Below are positions 50,939 through 63,767 of a stretch of DNA of 64,000 bases, one piece after another (positions within the stretch are counted from its first letter, which is position 1; every line of letters begins with the position of its first letter). Origin of the DNA: Astropecten irregularis (lineage: Eukaryota; Echinodermata; Asteroidea; Paxillosida; Astropectinidae). Location of the stretch: positions 15,886,602-15,950,601 of the forward strand of contig OZ020257.1 in the NCBI GenBank assembly GCA_963971285.1, written 5' to 3'. The notes under the pieces are model-generated. The model made no database searches. It saw only the letters and a list, made by a program, of their open reading frames with translations, and was not told the DNA's origin. The position numbers and the translations under genes are program-made.

Positions 50939-52574
50939 CTATAAGATTTTTTCCTCTAATGGCTTGTCTAGTCCCAGCTCTTCTGGTGTGGTGATGCTGA
51001 GCTCATCCAGGGTCGGGCGAAGCTCTTGAAGCATGTAGGGGTAAATATTCTTGTGGCTTCCTGCTTTGTCCTGAAATAGATCGTTCAGATGAAGGAGTTA
51101 GTTGCAAAGCTTTGTTAAATTAAGAACATTTGAGTTTGGGAGTTCAGCGATGATCAGCGATGATCATCAGCGATGATCAAACTGATAAAAAGTCCCGATG
51201 ATCAAACTGGTCATGTACCATTCCACTCAAAATTACCCACAGCGATGATTTCACAACTTTCTCAAAATCTGACAAACACTTTGGGAAGGTTTTTTTTCTG
51301 GTTGCAAATGAAATCACACACAAACAAACAACAACAAAAGTACCTTTACTGCTTCCAAAACGCGAATGGCCATGGCACTGTCATTCAGACGTCGGCAAGC
51401 CTTCAGGGCGGCTGCGATGATCTTAGGTTCGGGGACCAGGTCATGACCGTGCAGCTCATTCAGACCTCTTCTCAGCTCCCAGTCATCAATCTCCGGACGG
51501 TTAAAGTAGGCCTCCCATCGGGCATCAAACTGCTCATCTGTCTCTTCCTTCTTTGAGGAGTAACTCCTTGCTTGCGACACAGCTGTGAAGAGAACATTGT
51601 CTGAACCAGTCAGCTGACCTACCATAACTGATGGCACATGCATTTGCACTGTTTAATGCATCTTAGCTCTTCAGATTTATAACGGACAATGTTGGGGTCA
51701 ACTTGGGGGAGAGTTCCATACAGGGAAGTTAATTATAAATTCACACTTTGTTTGATCATAACGACGAAAAAAAACATACAATCGTTACTGTTTAACTGTT
51801 AAATGCAAATTAAATGAGTTGGCGAAGGTACGAGTTGACGGAGGTACGAGTTGACGAAGGTACGAATTGACTCGAAAGCAAAAAAAAAAACGACCAAAAG
51901 GTTGAAGGAATGTAAAAATGTGTACGTTGTTGGTACCATTCAAAGTGGCAATGACTCGGCGTTGCCGAGTATGTGCACATGCGCGTAAGTTTAATTCATG
52001 AAAACTGCCATTTTTGGTCAGTGACAGTGTGATGACGTCACAAATATTGTCAATGAGATGATCGCAATGCCCTCTCATGGCCGCTTCATGCCAATTTGTG
52101 TAAGGAATTTTTCCCTGTGCGTACTAGGCCTAACTCATAAGTACTAAAGTAAACTAGGCCCCCTAGCCTACATTTAATTTATTTTAGTTTGGTAGGCCTA
52201 AGTCACGTTGTAAACTTGTAGTTGTACCATGATGTGTACATCATGTGGGCCTATGTAATGTTTGAAAGTGTTTGAAGTAAGACAGTGATTAGGTGAAGAG
52301 CAAGACTTAAGAGGGCCGGCCACAGACTGCACAACCAACCGCACACTGAGCTCAGTGATAGTGACTGAGTGACACTGCACTGGCACTGCACTGCATGCAC
52401 AACAACCACAGGCGCTAGCGCAGGCCTCAGCTCAGTGCGATTTTTCCAAACCAATTTTCTGGAGGTCTGACAAGTCTATCGTAAAAATTACTCACCAATA
52501 GGTCGGCTGCAAGCCTGAAGACTAATTGCTCTCCTTGTGCTACTCACAATTCCTGATGCTACTCGTCGAAGCAT
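50939..52574 (-). CDS. COX5A: Cytochrome c oxidase subunit 5A, mitochondrial
   Basis: Three exons, read right to left: 52496-52574, 51344-51582 and 50939-51070, giving 149 aa (human 150). Residues 1-40 form an Arg/Ser-rich presequence without acidic residues ([18 protein letters not shown]) for mitochondrial import, with processing probably near RSYSS. The mature part is the conserved helical subunit on the matrix side of complex [60 protein letters not shown] and TPEELGLDK. It begins head to head with ARIH1, 0.9 kb away. All introns are GT-AG in phases 1 and 0. Confidence 0.97.
51141..51200. repeat. Short GATGATCA tandem repeat
   Basis: Imperfect repeats of 'agcgatgatcatc' and 'gatgatcaaactg' in the intron between COX5A exons 2 and 3. 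Confidence 0.55.
51821..51875. repeat. 18-bp tandem repeat, three units
   Basis: Units of gagttgacgaaggtacga with single-base variants, in COX5A intron 1. Confidence 0.65.
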
Positions 52575-53470
52575 TTTACTTTTTCCGTTTGCAAAAATTA
52601 CGTGAAGAACGTGTGTAATCGCGAGTTCAACCGGCGAATTTAGAGAATGACCTTTGACCTACATCTACGCGAAGTATACACTGGCTCCCGATCCCAGTGC
52701 CTTTTTAGAATAGTAAAATAATTTGGGAACCAGTGATAAAATAAGTGCCATTCCCATTACAGGGGATTTCGCATGCACTTGAACTTTACAGAATTTCAGA
52801 ATTATAAAGTCACCGCAAAATGTGAAATTAACAATTTTCACCTTTTGAAATTATCAAGAATACTGTATACCACATTGACTGTACGATATTTAGATCCCTG
52901 AAGCACTATAATTTTAATCATAATGTTTTAATTTACTGAAACTGTTTCGAAAAAGTTAATTTCGGTTTCTGAGTTGTTGACATATAAATAAGACTTAAAT
53001 TTTGTTTACAAAGTTACATTAGCTATGTTTTGTTTCTCATGTTTACTTTTAAGGAGGTTGCGAAAGTTTTTCTGTAATTTTCCAATCATTGCTTTGAAAG
53101 GCGGTTGCATTTTGCGCCGAACTCGACATGCAACAGTCGTCACAGAACAGTAAGGAAATCCACCCTGACTCTAGTAATAATATTAATATAAATAAGAAAA
53201 TAATTAGTTTTTCATTTTTAGGTAAATTAAGAATTGTAAAAAACATTGAGTATGTAAAATTTATTTTTATCGTTAATAATCAAGACAGAAAAGTGCTAAA
53301 AATTTAATATTTCGGCCGGACAATTCTATCATAATCGTTCGTGGATAGTGACGTAATCATCATAACATTGCACCATTTTTATCATAAGAAAGACGATTTG
53401 GAATTTCTCAAATCTATGCGTCGGGATTTTGTGACTTCCCTAGTGTGTTGTTGCCTTAAACTACTCTGAA
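52575..53470. promoter_or_regulatory. Shared upstream interval of COX5A and ARIH1
   Basis: The divergent start codons are 896 bases apart. No exon is supported between them, so promoters are likely shared or closely spaced. No TATA box is obvious. Confidence 0.45.
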
Positions 53471-56400
53471 ATGGACGACGGGGACGAATACATTATGGGC
53501 GAGGAAGACGAAGAAGATGAAATGGGCTCAAGTGACTTTGACGGGCACTTTGAAATGGATGACGAAGAAGGTTCGTCACAGCGGGATCAAATTGAAGAAG
53601 ACGATTTTAATTACGAAGTGCTCACACCAGACGATAATGTACAGCTAATGGTGGATACAATACGAGAAGTTAATGTTGTTGTTCAAGTAAGTATGACCAC
53701 TGTATTTTGTATCATATGATCACTCATCTCCTGCTAAACTCCTGTTAAACTGTGGCTTTTTTTGTGTCAAAAACTGAGTAGACAGTTGTACTCAGTAGCC
53801 CCATGGCGTTTGTTTGGGCACTGGACAAGCATGACAAGTCGACCGTGGGACAACTCAACTTGAGACAACTCGACCGCAAAAATCCGAGACAGCTTGACTT
53901 CAAAAACAACTCAACTCCAAAACAAGTCGTCTCCATTTTATTTCTTCTATTAACGTGATATCATTCCGATGTTTGTTTGGACTGGGTTTCTTAATTAATG
54001 TTTCATTTCTGGACTGGGTTTCTTAATAATTAATGTTTCATTTCTTTATCTAGGATAATTCAGTTTTGACAAGGTTTTGTTTAGGACATATTTTGGGAAT
54101 GACTGGTGGTTAGAATTACACCGAATAAAAAATAACAGAATGATGAACCGCAAGAAATTTAAATGTATCCATGTTTGTGATGTATAATAATTATTTTCAC
54201 TGCCAAAAGAAAGATAATGTTCTTGTTACAATGTATGAGAGTATTGTTTTTTTCTGTACTTTAATGATCCTGGTACGTGTACTTCAAACTAGCCAGCTGC
54301 AGCGTGCCCGCTATGCTCATCTTGGCCATAGGCCACGGCACAACCTACAGCTGTGACCCATGATACGCTGCCCGGCCTTCTCGTGTAAAACTCCGCAAAT
54401 TGACACGGCCAACCTGACGCCGCGGCCTGCTGATAACTAGTCTGTTTTTTTATAGACCGGCGAGCAACCTTTCGCTTCCTATTTACTATCACTTACATGT
54501 ATATCAGAATAGTATTTTCGGTGTCAATTTTATTCACAACATTTTCGTTGACGTTTACATGATTATTGTTTCGTTGCCCCCACCAGCCAAGCATCGCAGT
54601 GTGGCATAGATGGAGTCCACTTGCCTCGGAGTCGAGTTGTCTTTAGAGTAAATTTGTCTTGAGTTGAGTTGTTTGGCTTCTGACTTCCAAACGAACAAAG
54701 ATAATTGACTATTTGGGTCACCACCAACATAGGGCTGGATGGCTCAGGAGGTCGCAGGTTTGAATCTCGCTCCAGTAAATTTTTATTTTGTTCACTTTTC
54801 AGTGACATAAAAAAATTCAGTCAGTTTCCCTTATTTGATGAGAATAACACTTCACGGTTACCAAACTCACATGAACTGTTTTGGCTTGGAAAGTGTTGGC
54901 AGCGGGACAGGGTTCAAATGAGGTTTTTAGGGAAAATAAAAATGGAGTCGGCGATATGAAGAACGACATGCAACACATGATGCAACAGAGAGTTTTGACT
55001 GATGCCTTTGAAATCCAGTGTTGTTTTTTTACCTTTCTTTACACATGTGAATGCTCTACATATTATTAGCATTATTTAGTAATAAATACATGACCTTAAG
55101 TAAAGTCAATGGTTGCAGGGGCCGATTTCATAAAACTTACGACGCGTCGCTGAGTTAAGACGCAACATTTCTCTATGGACTCACCGCATAGATGCGACGC
55201 GTCGCAAATTGAGTTGCGACGCGTCGCAGAGCTTTGTGAAATCAGCCCCTGGTAGCCCTACATTGCTGAGTCTGTGGTTTTCCAAAAAATATTAAAGACA
55301 GATTAATTCAAAATACATAGATGGAATTGCCCCTTACCCCTAACTCTAGACACTTTATATACCAAATAACCAAACAACATGAGAGATAAAAACAAACCTG
55401 TGCAACTTTTTTCACCATTTCTGTTTGGGTACATTACCAATCCTGTACTGTAAGACTTAAATCTTTAAAAGCAAAGGACGTAAACATTTGAATTTGTGTA
55501 TACTGAGGCACTTAAAGATGCATACATTTCCAAATTCCTGAACAGTTTTCCATGGTCTTATTCAATGGAGATGTTGGGCAGTTCATTAAATTAATACCAA
55601 GACCCTGATCAATGGCTGCTCATTAGTGCCAGTGACCTTTGAACATAAAATCCCAACAGATCAAAAGATGATAATTCACTGGCTAGCCTCTCAGGTGTTC
55701 AAGTCATAGCTCAGACTTACAGCTGTCCAGTTCCAAAATTTGTATGTAAAAATAACAAAAACGTTGAAGAAAAGGGTGTAAACTGGCTAAATGTCATTCT
55801 TGTTTGCTCAGAAGCGTATGTATACTATAGTTGCAACTTTGATGGGCATCATACTGAACATGAATGTTTATGTTATACACTTGATGTTTCAAATGTACAT
55901 TATTACACTGTCACAGTTTCAGTTGCATTTATATATAGAGGGGGGAGGAGCAAGAGGCGCCAATTTTTAGGAGGCGCAGAAAATGCAAATTATGCCCAGA
56001 AAAAAGGGTTGTCAGAAATCTAATCCAATGAACAAACAAAGAAACAGTACAATTTCAAATTTGTTTTCATTGCCATCAGAAGTTGAATTATTATTATGGG
56101 TGCAATTTTAGGACTTGCCCCGGGCGCCGTTTTCCCTAGATACACCCCTGTCATGCCTGTACACAGTACATACATGTAGGCCTACACGAGATGCAAAATA
56201 TAGGCCTACTGTAGGCCTTCTCGTTTTTACACATATAATAGTGTACAGAAATCTATAATGTACACACTGTACATGTACGTAGTGTGTACCCATTTACATG
56301 TACTACATGTATTCTATTTACTGGTAAATACATTTATTTGTTTTATGTAACACAAAGCACATGTAGTTTGTGTATTGCACCATATTGGCAGAATACATGT

Positions 56401-59400
56401 ACTACTCTACATGTACATGCTACGCAAGTACGTTATGGTATGATAAATGCATCATGTACAGTTGACTGTACACATGATGTGTATCATCCACTATACAGTA
56501 CATGTATGCCTAGTGTCATGTGTGTATAATATGATTACCGTATTTACAATACATGTTGAATGTAAAGTGATTAATAATGTAGAGTAGGCCTGCTGTACAT
56601 GTGTACATGTACAGTATGTCAGTATGTAAGCAAATTAGTATGTTTTGTATATATTGTCCTCAGTGCAGGTCACAGCCCAGTGATACAAACTACTATGCCG
56701 TGGTTTAAACGTGTTAAAGGGGGATCAGACGGGTTCAAGGATATGCCATTGTGACACCTTTAATGACACAGTGTCAGGATTCCTACAGTACATTCATGAG
56801 CATGTTGTTATCAATCTGTGCCCAATTTGGTCAAAGGACAAAGGAATTATTTCCTTTACTGACAACTTCAGAACAACTCATTCCATAATGTTGTCATGTG
56901 GAGTGCCCTTGAAGTATTGTCACACAGTAACATGCATTGCTCTAAATGCTCTAAATACGTAACAGTCCTGTGATCTTGTTCACCCTGTGGAGTAGGATTT
57001 CTAATCTCAATTATATGAACCATACATGAGGAATCTCAGATATTTCTGCTGGCAAGGATACAAGCAGGGGTCTACAGGGAATATAACAGGATTAGGGGGG
57101 ATCTGGTTGATGTGAGAAGCGTGTGTTGTACAACTTAGACCTCTGCAATTGTTTGAGGCACAGCTGATCTGAGTAAACCGTAATTATCCTGCCAGCACAG
57201 CAATGACAATGCACTTTGCACTGCAAGGCACGTTTGTTGCTGTTTGTGAGGAGAAACACCATGGTACGCATTGACAAGAAGACCTTGGGATATCCATTGC
57301 ACTGCGTTATTAATAATTACCGGTAGTGGCGGGGGTGACACCAGGCTTTTAATGAATTTAGTCAGCGTGATGATGTATGTGTACACATTAAATCCATGAA
57401 GCTGTAGATGGAATGTTATGTGATGTGACTAGACTGGGCATACAAATTTACACAATAGCTATAATGACATGCAATATGAATAGGCCTACCAGTACACATT
57501 GTAATTTGTATAGGACATGTTATGTACACATAAATAGGCAATGGCAAAATTGCATTAGGTGTAATTAGTAATTGTGTGTGAAGTGTACTACACACTGTGT
57601 TTGGATGTACACACACCATCATACATGTATATACTGACAATGACCAACATTATACATGTAAGCCTTCATGGACATGTGTACAGTGTACAATCCCCCCTCC
57701 CAACTGCAGTACATACGTGTATTATGTACACATTGTACACTATTGTGGATGTGTACAACTTGATGTGAACATTTTTACTTTCTGGTACACGTACATTTGT
57801 ACACGGTATACAACTTTATGATATGGTACATGTACAATTGTGTACACATTTATTGCAGATGGCATACATGCACATTATATATGTGAATAGACGACCTGCC
57901 ATGCCTGTGCTTGAGCCTTCACTATGCACAAAACACCCCAGGTTGCCCATTTGGTATGGACTTGGACTAGACTCACTGTATTTTTAACAAAATGCAGACC
58001 TGTCCATACCATATTTGGGCATACTGTTTGTGTTATAGGAAGTCCAAGTACATGTGTACATGTACACATGTGTCACTATACACATGTACGTGTGCATGTA
58101 TGATACATCAATGTACGTGTTGGCCTACACTTTACATGTACATGTGTACATTATGTGCATGTACAATATTATCCTACACCATGTCCATACATACATGTAC
58201 TTTATGTACAGTCAAGGTTGAACTTAAATTATACATGTACAGCACATTGGTATAGGCCTAATTTTTTAACATTTGATGGATACACATGTTGTCATTCATA
58301 ACATGTACATGTATGTATTGTATGCAGAGTACATGACTAAAATTTACTACTGGTATTACCGGTAATACATGTACAACATGTACAATGTACAGTAGGTCTA
58401 CCGTACAATGAACTGTGCCGGGTATATGTCGGAAAATGCAGTTGAATAAAGGATGACAAAGCTGATTTATGTGAACACTACTTAAGCCAAGGTCATGTAG
58501 TTTGACTCGCCATTTTCTATTTCAAATTCAAGTACAATTACTTTGCATTCCAAGGGCAAGTATTGTTTCTTGTCCATTTGTTCTGATAAAATTTAGGGCT
58601 TGGACATTGTTCTTAAAAAAAAAAGGCAGAAATTCTGGAAGGCGTTTTTGTCCCCTTGATTATGTGTGCTTTTAGAGAAAAAAATCAAATTTACATGATG
58701 CTTAGGTGCTCATGTCTGTATGGGAACGTGAAGTGGTTCAAGGGCAATGACCAGGGGCAAGCTTAGTTAGAGGCAGTTGACATCCCATTGCTTTTAACTG
58801 AGTGGCTGAAGTTCTGGAAGTGTGCAAATTGTGCATTGAATTGCATACATACACAACATACTGTACATTATCGTGAAGTTGAAATGAGTCATGGATCATG
58901 GTGACTCATTTCAAGTTTGAATTTTGCATGTAATTCAGAAATCTGTTCTCTCAAGAGATGGAAATTGGAACAGAGACTTGTTGGCCTATGTCTGTACGTA
59001 TGTATACACTGTACAGTAGGCCTACATATTATAGGGTTTACATACAGTACATGTATCTACATGTACATGTTGGACCCTGTCATGTGTGCACCAGTTAAAC
59101 ATATTGTTCATGGTCATGGTCAGGTATGTACATATACAATGTACAGTAGGGCCTACATGTACATAATATACTGGTATGTATTTGTGTGAGTATTACCTGT
59201 ACGCGATACATGTACAATGCACACTACCTTTGTTGGCATGGTTGGGTGCATGGTTGGAGGCATTTTGCAATTTGTACAAATGTACATGAACTGTATATAG
59301 GCCTACATGTACAAGCAAGTGCATGGATTCTAAATGCTCACAGTCACATGCACAGTGTAGTGTGCAATAGTGTGAACGTACATGTACATGTATAGACCTG

Positions 59401-62400
59401 TACATACAGTACATGCATAGCCAACTACTGAGTACTGTACGTGTACGTGTATGTGGATGTACACTACAGGTACTGGTACATGTGTACTGATGCATGCATG
59501 CATGTAAAAAAATGGGTCTTAATAAAAATGATAATAATTTAATCACTGGTTTAAATTTTTTAAAATCAATATTTGAAATTTATTTCCCTACATTAAAATT
59601 CTGACGTTACAGTTTATTCTTCTTGATTGTGTCCAGATTCCTGCCACCGTCACACGGATTCTCCTGAATCACTTCAAATGGGACAAGGAAAAGTTGATGG
59701 AACGATTCTACAGTGAGGACCAAGACAAGCTGTTCAGCGAAGCCCACGTGGTCAGTCCCTACAAGAAGACACAAGCCAGGCACACGACTAGGGTAAGGCA
59801 GCCGATTGTGATGTGATATGACCAGCAGAATGAAGAAGTCAAAGGCTTAAATTTGTTGTCTTCTTATATCATGTCCCCCCACATTAGGGGCCTTCCTCAA
59901 AGCTCGGCTCCGGCTCAGGCTCCGGCTCTGCCTCCATTTCGTGAATCCATTTCAAAATTACAGGTATCAAAATAGAGGCTTTTTGCTGCAGTTAGGAAGT
60001 AGATTCTCTGGTTTGAAAAGGACAACAGAGCTTCAGCTTCAATGGCAAACCACAACCTACAATATATATTTTCAGCATATGAAAACAGAGACAAGCCAGA
60101 GCCGGAGCCGAGCTTTGAGAAAAGCCCCAGATGTTGTGTTTCAGCCAAAGCTGGATGCAGCAGCTGCTGTCAACGTCTTTGTACTCTGCAAGATCCTTAG
60201 CATTGCATTTATTCTCCAGTTAGGGACACTTCAAGAGGTGCTCCATAGTTTGTGGCTCAGTGCCACATTTACAAGTCACATCATCTATGTGTTGGAAGTA
60301 CCACTTTCCCAACTGCTTGTTAAGAACCAGAGAATACTGTTCTCTGGTTCTTGACAACTCTTGTGTATCAGGGGTCGATTTCACCAAACAATGAGATGAA
60401 TTTGAACTTTGAGTTGGCAGTTTTTAATTTGTATTGCACTTAAAAGATTGATTCATGATTCAAGTCTTTCAAGAAAAATGTTAGTACCTGTTCTTCGCAG
60501 TATCAACCATTGATCTTGTTCACCGTTTTTCTGTTGAATATCTCATAATCAGAGTCAACGTCTTTTTCCCCTTTTACTTTTGAACCCTGCTGCAGGTGAC
60601 GACGAGATCATCAGGCCCTGTTCTGGAACCCTGCGACATTTGCTGCAGGAACGTACTAAGCACTGTAAGTATGTTCTCTGCCATTGCAAGCACTCCCAAT
60701 CCAGGCTGACTGCAGATAATAGCACCGCGAAGCCTTGTCGGCAGTGGAACGTCTTCGGTAAAATGCACCGAGTCGAGGAGAGTCCTTCTTACAAGTTTTT
60801 TCATTTAGAATTTGCATGTGAATTTGCAGGAAATGATCTTTGATGACGATGGCAAAGAATTTCAGTCTGTCATTGCCATAGAGAGAGAGTGGACTCTTTT
60901 TAAATGATGTTTTTCAAGAGACCAAACACAAATTGGATTATCGTCGAAAAGATACACGTAGAGCAGCTACCTTGTATCAGCTGATTATCTACTCATTCAG
61001 ACTGCCACCCCTTCTCATAATGAAATGCTTTGCCCTAGGTTGGACAACTAATAAGGGGTTTACTAAGCTGAGGATCAGGCTTAGGCTCAGGCTCCGGTTC
61101 CGTTTCGTGAATCCATTCTAAAATAACAGGTATCAAAATAGAGGCTTTTGGATGCAGTTTGGAAGTAGATTCTCGATCTGGTTTGAAAAGGAAACCAGAG
61201 CTTCAGCTTCAATGAAAAACCACAACCTATATTTTCAGCATATACGGACGACAAAGTCGGAGCCTGAGCTTCGGTTTCGTTTGATGCCTTTGGGTACTAA
61301 TGGTCACTGCTGAAGTTTGATCTAGGCGGCTTTCTATTACCAGATTTCAACTCAAAATTTATTTGTTTACCACCTCAGATGATGACGGGCTTAGAATGTG
61401 GCCATAGATTCTGCATGGACTGCTGGACCGAGTACTTGACCACGAAGATCATGGAAGAAGGGATGGGACAGGTAAAGAGAAATTCAGGAAGAAGCTGTGG
61501 GACATCAGAGCTTCTGAAATCTAGATCTTCCATGTTTGATTAACGTGCTGGGATAGTTTTGAAGGTGTTGGGGGAGGGGATGATCTGAAGCGAAGGAGGC
61601 TTAACGTGTTCAATGGGCTCTCTTTGAGTATGGTGTCCCTGTGTATTTTAAGGAGAGCGTGGTCTTGTGGTCTTCGTACATGACTGCCCTGAAGAACGAT
61701 GGCCCGCAACCCCAAGATTTTAGCCACATGAGAACCTGACTCCAGTTTTCATCACTAGTTTGTATGTGATAAAGACCATGTTTAAGACCAAAAAATTTGT
61801 TCATGTTTTTGTTTTTTGTTTTTTTTGCAGACGATATCCTGTGCAGCTCATAGTTGTGATATTCTTGTAGATGACTATACAGTAATGTAAGTACTGATTA
61901 CAGCTGCATTTGCCTTGATAATGTAATAACCCGGGACCATAAGTCATAGAGCCGCTTTTAGCACATGATGTACTCAATGATCGTTATTCATTTCATATCA
62001 CTGCTTATTAAACATGCTTAGCAGTAAGCATGGAGGTATTGTGCTTTACTCAACAACACCAATTGCTGGAATTTTAAAGTAACGGAACAAATCACAGGGC
62101 ACATGCGAACAAGCCAGTGCCAAATTTCACGGCTCTGCTTACCTACACTGCAGACTTTGGTGCTTATGATCCTCATTCTTAGCTTACAGAGCTAGCGTCA
62201 AATTTCAACGCAAGCAAATCAAGTGAGAAATTCTTATGCTGATTAATAATTTTGTTCTTTATTTCCCTCGTAAAATGCAGGAAACTAGTAAAAGATGCCA
62301 AGGTCAAATTAAAGTATCAGCATCTGATCACCAACAGCTTCGTAGAGTGCAATCGTCTCATGCGCTGGTGTCCGGCACCAGACTGTCCCAATGCATTCAG

Positions 62401-63767
62401 AGCCAGTCACCTGGAGGTCCGGCCGGTAACCTGCAAGTGTGGCCACATATGCTGGTAGGTGGACGTAGACGTTGGACAACTGCTTAAAAAGTGGGGTGCA
62501 GCGTGATCTCACAAACTTTTGGCTGCCTCCAGACTCCTGACATTAAAACCCAGGAGATGCTAAGGCACTTCCTACTCATTGGTGAATATCCAACATGTTC
62601 ACAGATTCTCTGATGCCTGTTTTTTGTTGTTTTCTTTTCTTTTCCCCTCTTTGGTTGTCCTATCCTGCAGCTTTTTGTGTGGAGAAAATTGGCACGACCC
62701 GGTCAAATGCAAGGTGAGTGTTGAATGATCGGCCAACCTGCGTGGGCTTGTTGGCTCATTGTGGACCCCATGCCTGTCCAATTGGTCATGATTAGAGACC
62801 ATCTGTCCTGTTCCATTGTGAGGGACTGGCTTTCCCACGCTAAAAGGGCGGAAGCATTAATCGGTGCCTTGCTGTGGACTAGGACTAGGTACCCTGTCCA
62901 GCTCTGTCTCTCTGAAGACACCATCAGTCTTGTTTCAGTTCTTAAGGACTGGTTCCCCTATAGTGTGGAAGTATTAATTACTGCCTTGCTGTGGACAAGC
63001 CGCCCCATCCAATCCTATTTATACTATGAAGACATTGTTTTAAGTACTGATGTCTCCATACTGCATATATTCTGCGTTTTTCCTTATTTTGTTTACCCCG
63101 AATTGGAATTCATTGCAAAATGCACTTTGTTAGGCTCTGTTTTTTTAAATAATTCCCGACAACTTCCATTCCAGTGGCTGAGGAAATGGATAAAAAAATG
63201 CGACGATGACAGCGAGACGTCCAATTGGATCTCAGCAAACACCAAAGAGTGTCCGAAGTGTCATGTGACCATCGAGAAGGACGGGGGATGCAACCACATG
63301 GTCTGCCGCAACCAAAACTGCAAGGTGAGGTTTCAAATCAGTCTCCATTGTCCAAATTTTCCTCAAAAGTCACGCGGTGTAGCAACAGTGTCTTTTAGTC
63401 TGGGGAATTCATATCTTGACTATACATGTAACATTGGTTGAAGTCGGTGGTATCAGACCATTGGTTAATTTGGCTAAATTGGTTAAACAGTCTGTTGTTA
63501 ATTTTCCATATTAAGTTTGTAAACTGCAGCTTTTTATCATTGTTGCAATCTCGGTTGCCTTTTTTTTTTGTTCTTTGCAAACAGTTAAAACAAAAAAAAT
63601 ATCTTGTAATTTTAATGAAATAATTTTAAAAAAAGATAATTGATCATCAAATTCACAATCTAGTTGTTTCTGTTGACTTCTTGATGCTAGTGTCTACAAT
63701 TTTATTTCTTTCAGGCTGATTTCTGTTGGGTTTGTTTGGGACCGTGGGAGCCACACGGGTCGTCATG
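53471..63767 (+). CDS. ARIH1: Ariadne-1 RBR E3 ubiquitin ligase, 3' end outside window
   Basis: Nine exons visible: 53471-53686, 59637-59792, 60596-60664, 61379-61471, 61831-61886, 62281-62454, 62671-62713, 63175-63324 and 63715-63767, in phase for 336 codons plus two bases. The N-terminus is acidic ([16 protein letters not shown]), as in Ariadne proteins, then [14 protein letters not shown] and the UBA-like domain (about 70-124: [19 protein letters not shown]). RING1 follows (CDICCRN...[10 protein letters not shown]), then the in-between-RING with [11 protein letters not shown] and [18 protein letters not shown], then RING2 with ECPKC. The catalytic Cys308 is in [10 protein letters not shown], then [16 protein letters not shown]. 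The Ariadne domain must lie beyond the window. The enzyme takes ubiquitin from an E2 onto the RING2 cysteine and works with neddylated cullin ligases; this is family knowledge. Intron 1 is 5.95 kb. Confidence 0.97.
54700..54810. repeat. tRNA-like repeat with A-box and B-box motifs
   Basis: Contains 'ggatggctcaggaggtcgc' followed by 'aggtttgaatctcgctccag', resembling pol III A and B boxes placed almost next to each other. It ends 'attttgttcacttttcagtgac', like the other tRNA-like copies. It lies in ARIH1 intron 1. Confidence 0.55.
55118..55252. mobile_element. Foldback element with internal GACGCGTCGC repeats
   Basis: Ends ggggccgatttcataaaac and gctttgtgaaatcagcccct are inverted. The interior carries four copies of the palindrome gcgacgcgtcgc or its core. 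It lies in ARIH1 intron 1. Confidence 0.7.
56150..59480. repeat. TACATG/GTACAC-rich low-complexity stretch in ARIH1 intron 1
   Basis: Dense, interspersed tacatgta, gtacatgtac, tgtacac and taggcctac motifs across about 3.3 kb, with plainer sequence between. There is no fixed period. Many short ORFs here are low-complexity (YMYMC-type) and are not genes. Confidence 0.7.
59886..60125. mobile_element. GC-rich foldback element, family 4 copy 3
   Basis: The best-preserved ends of this family: aagctcggctccggctcagg at the left and gagccggagccgagctttga at the right. The interior reads 'aaaatagaggctttttgctgc' and 'cagagcttcagcttcaatgg'. It lies in ARIH1 intron 2. Confidence 0.8.
60115..60355 (-). pseudogene. 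Relic of a LINE reverse-transcriptase C-terminus
   Basis: The minus strand reads [20 protein letters not shown], then [21 protein letters not shown], a stop, then [16 protein letters not shown]. The C-x-C-G-x-(E/P)QT-x-EHLL-x-CP pattern is the zinc-ribbon-like tail found at the end of many non-LTR retrotransposon ORF2 proteins. The in-frame stop and lack of upstream reverse-transcriptase motifs show a dead fragment. Its left end touches the family-4 element in ARIH1 intron 2. Confidence 0.7.
61060..61285. mobile_element. GC-rich foldback element, family 4 copy 4
   Basis: Left end ctgaggatcaggcttaggct, then caggctccgg; right end cggagcctgagcttcgg. The interior matches the 59.9 kb copy closely ('gtatcaaaatagaggctttt'). 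It lies in ARIH1 intron 3. Confidence 0.75.

Noticed and set aside
57574-59546. Cys/Tyr/His-rich ORFs in ARIH1 intron 1
   Set aside because: Their composition follows directly from TACATG/TGTACA low-complexity DNA on both strands.
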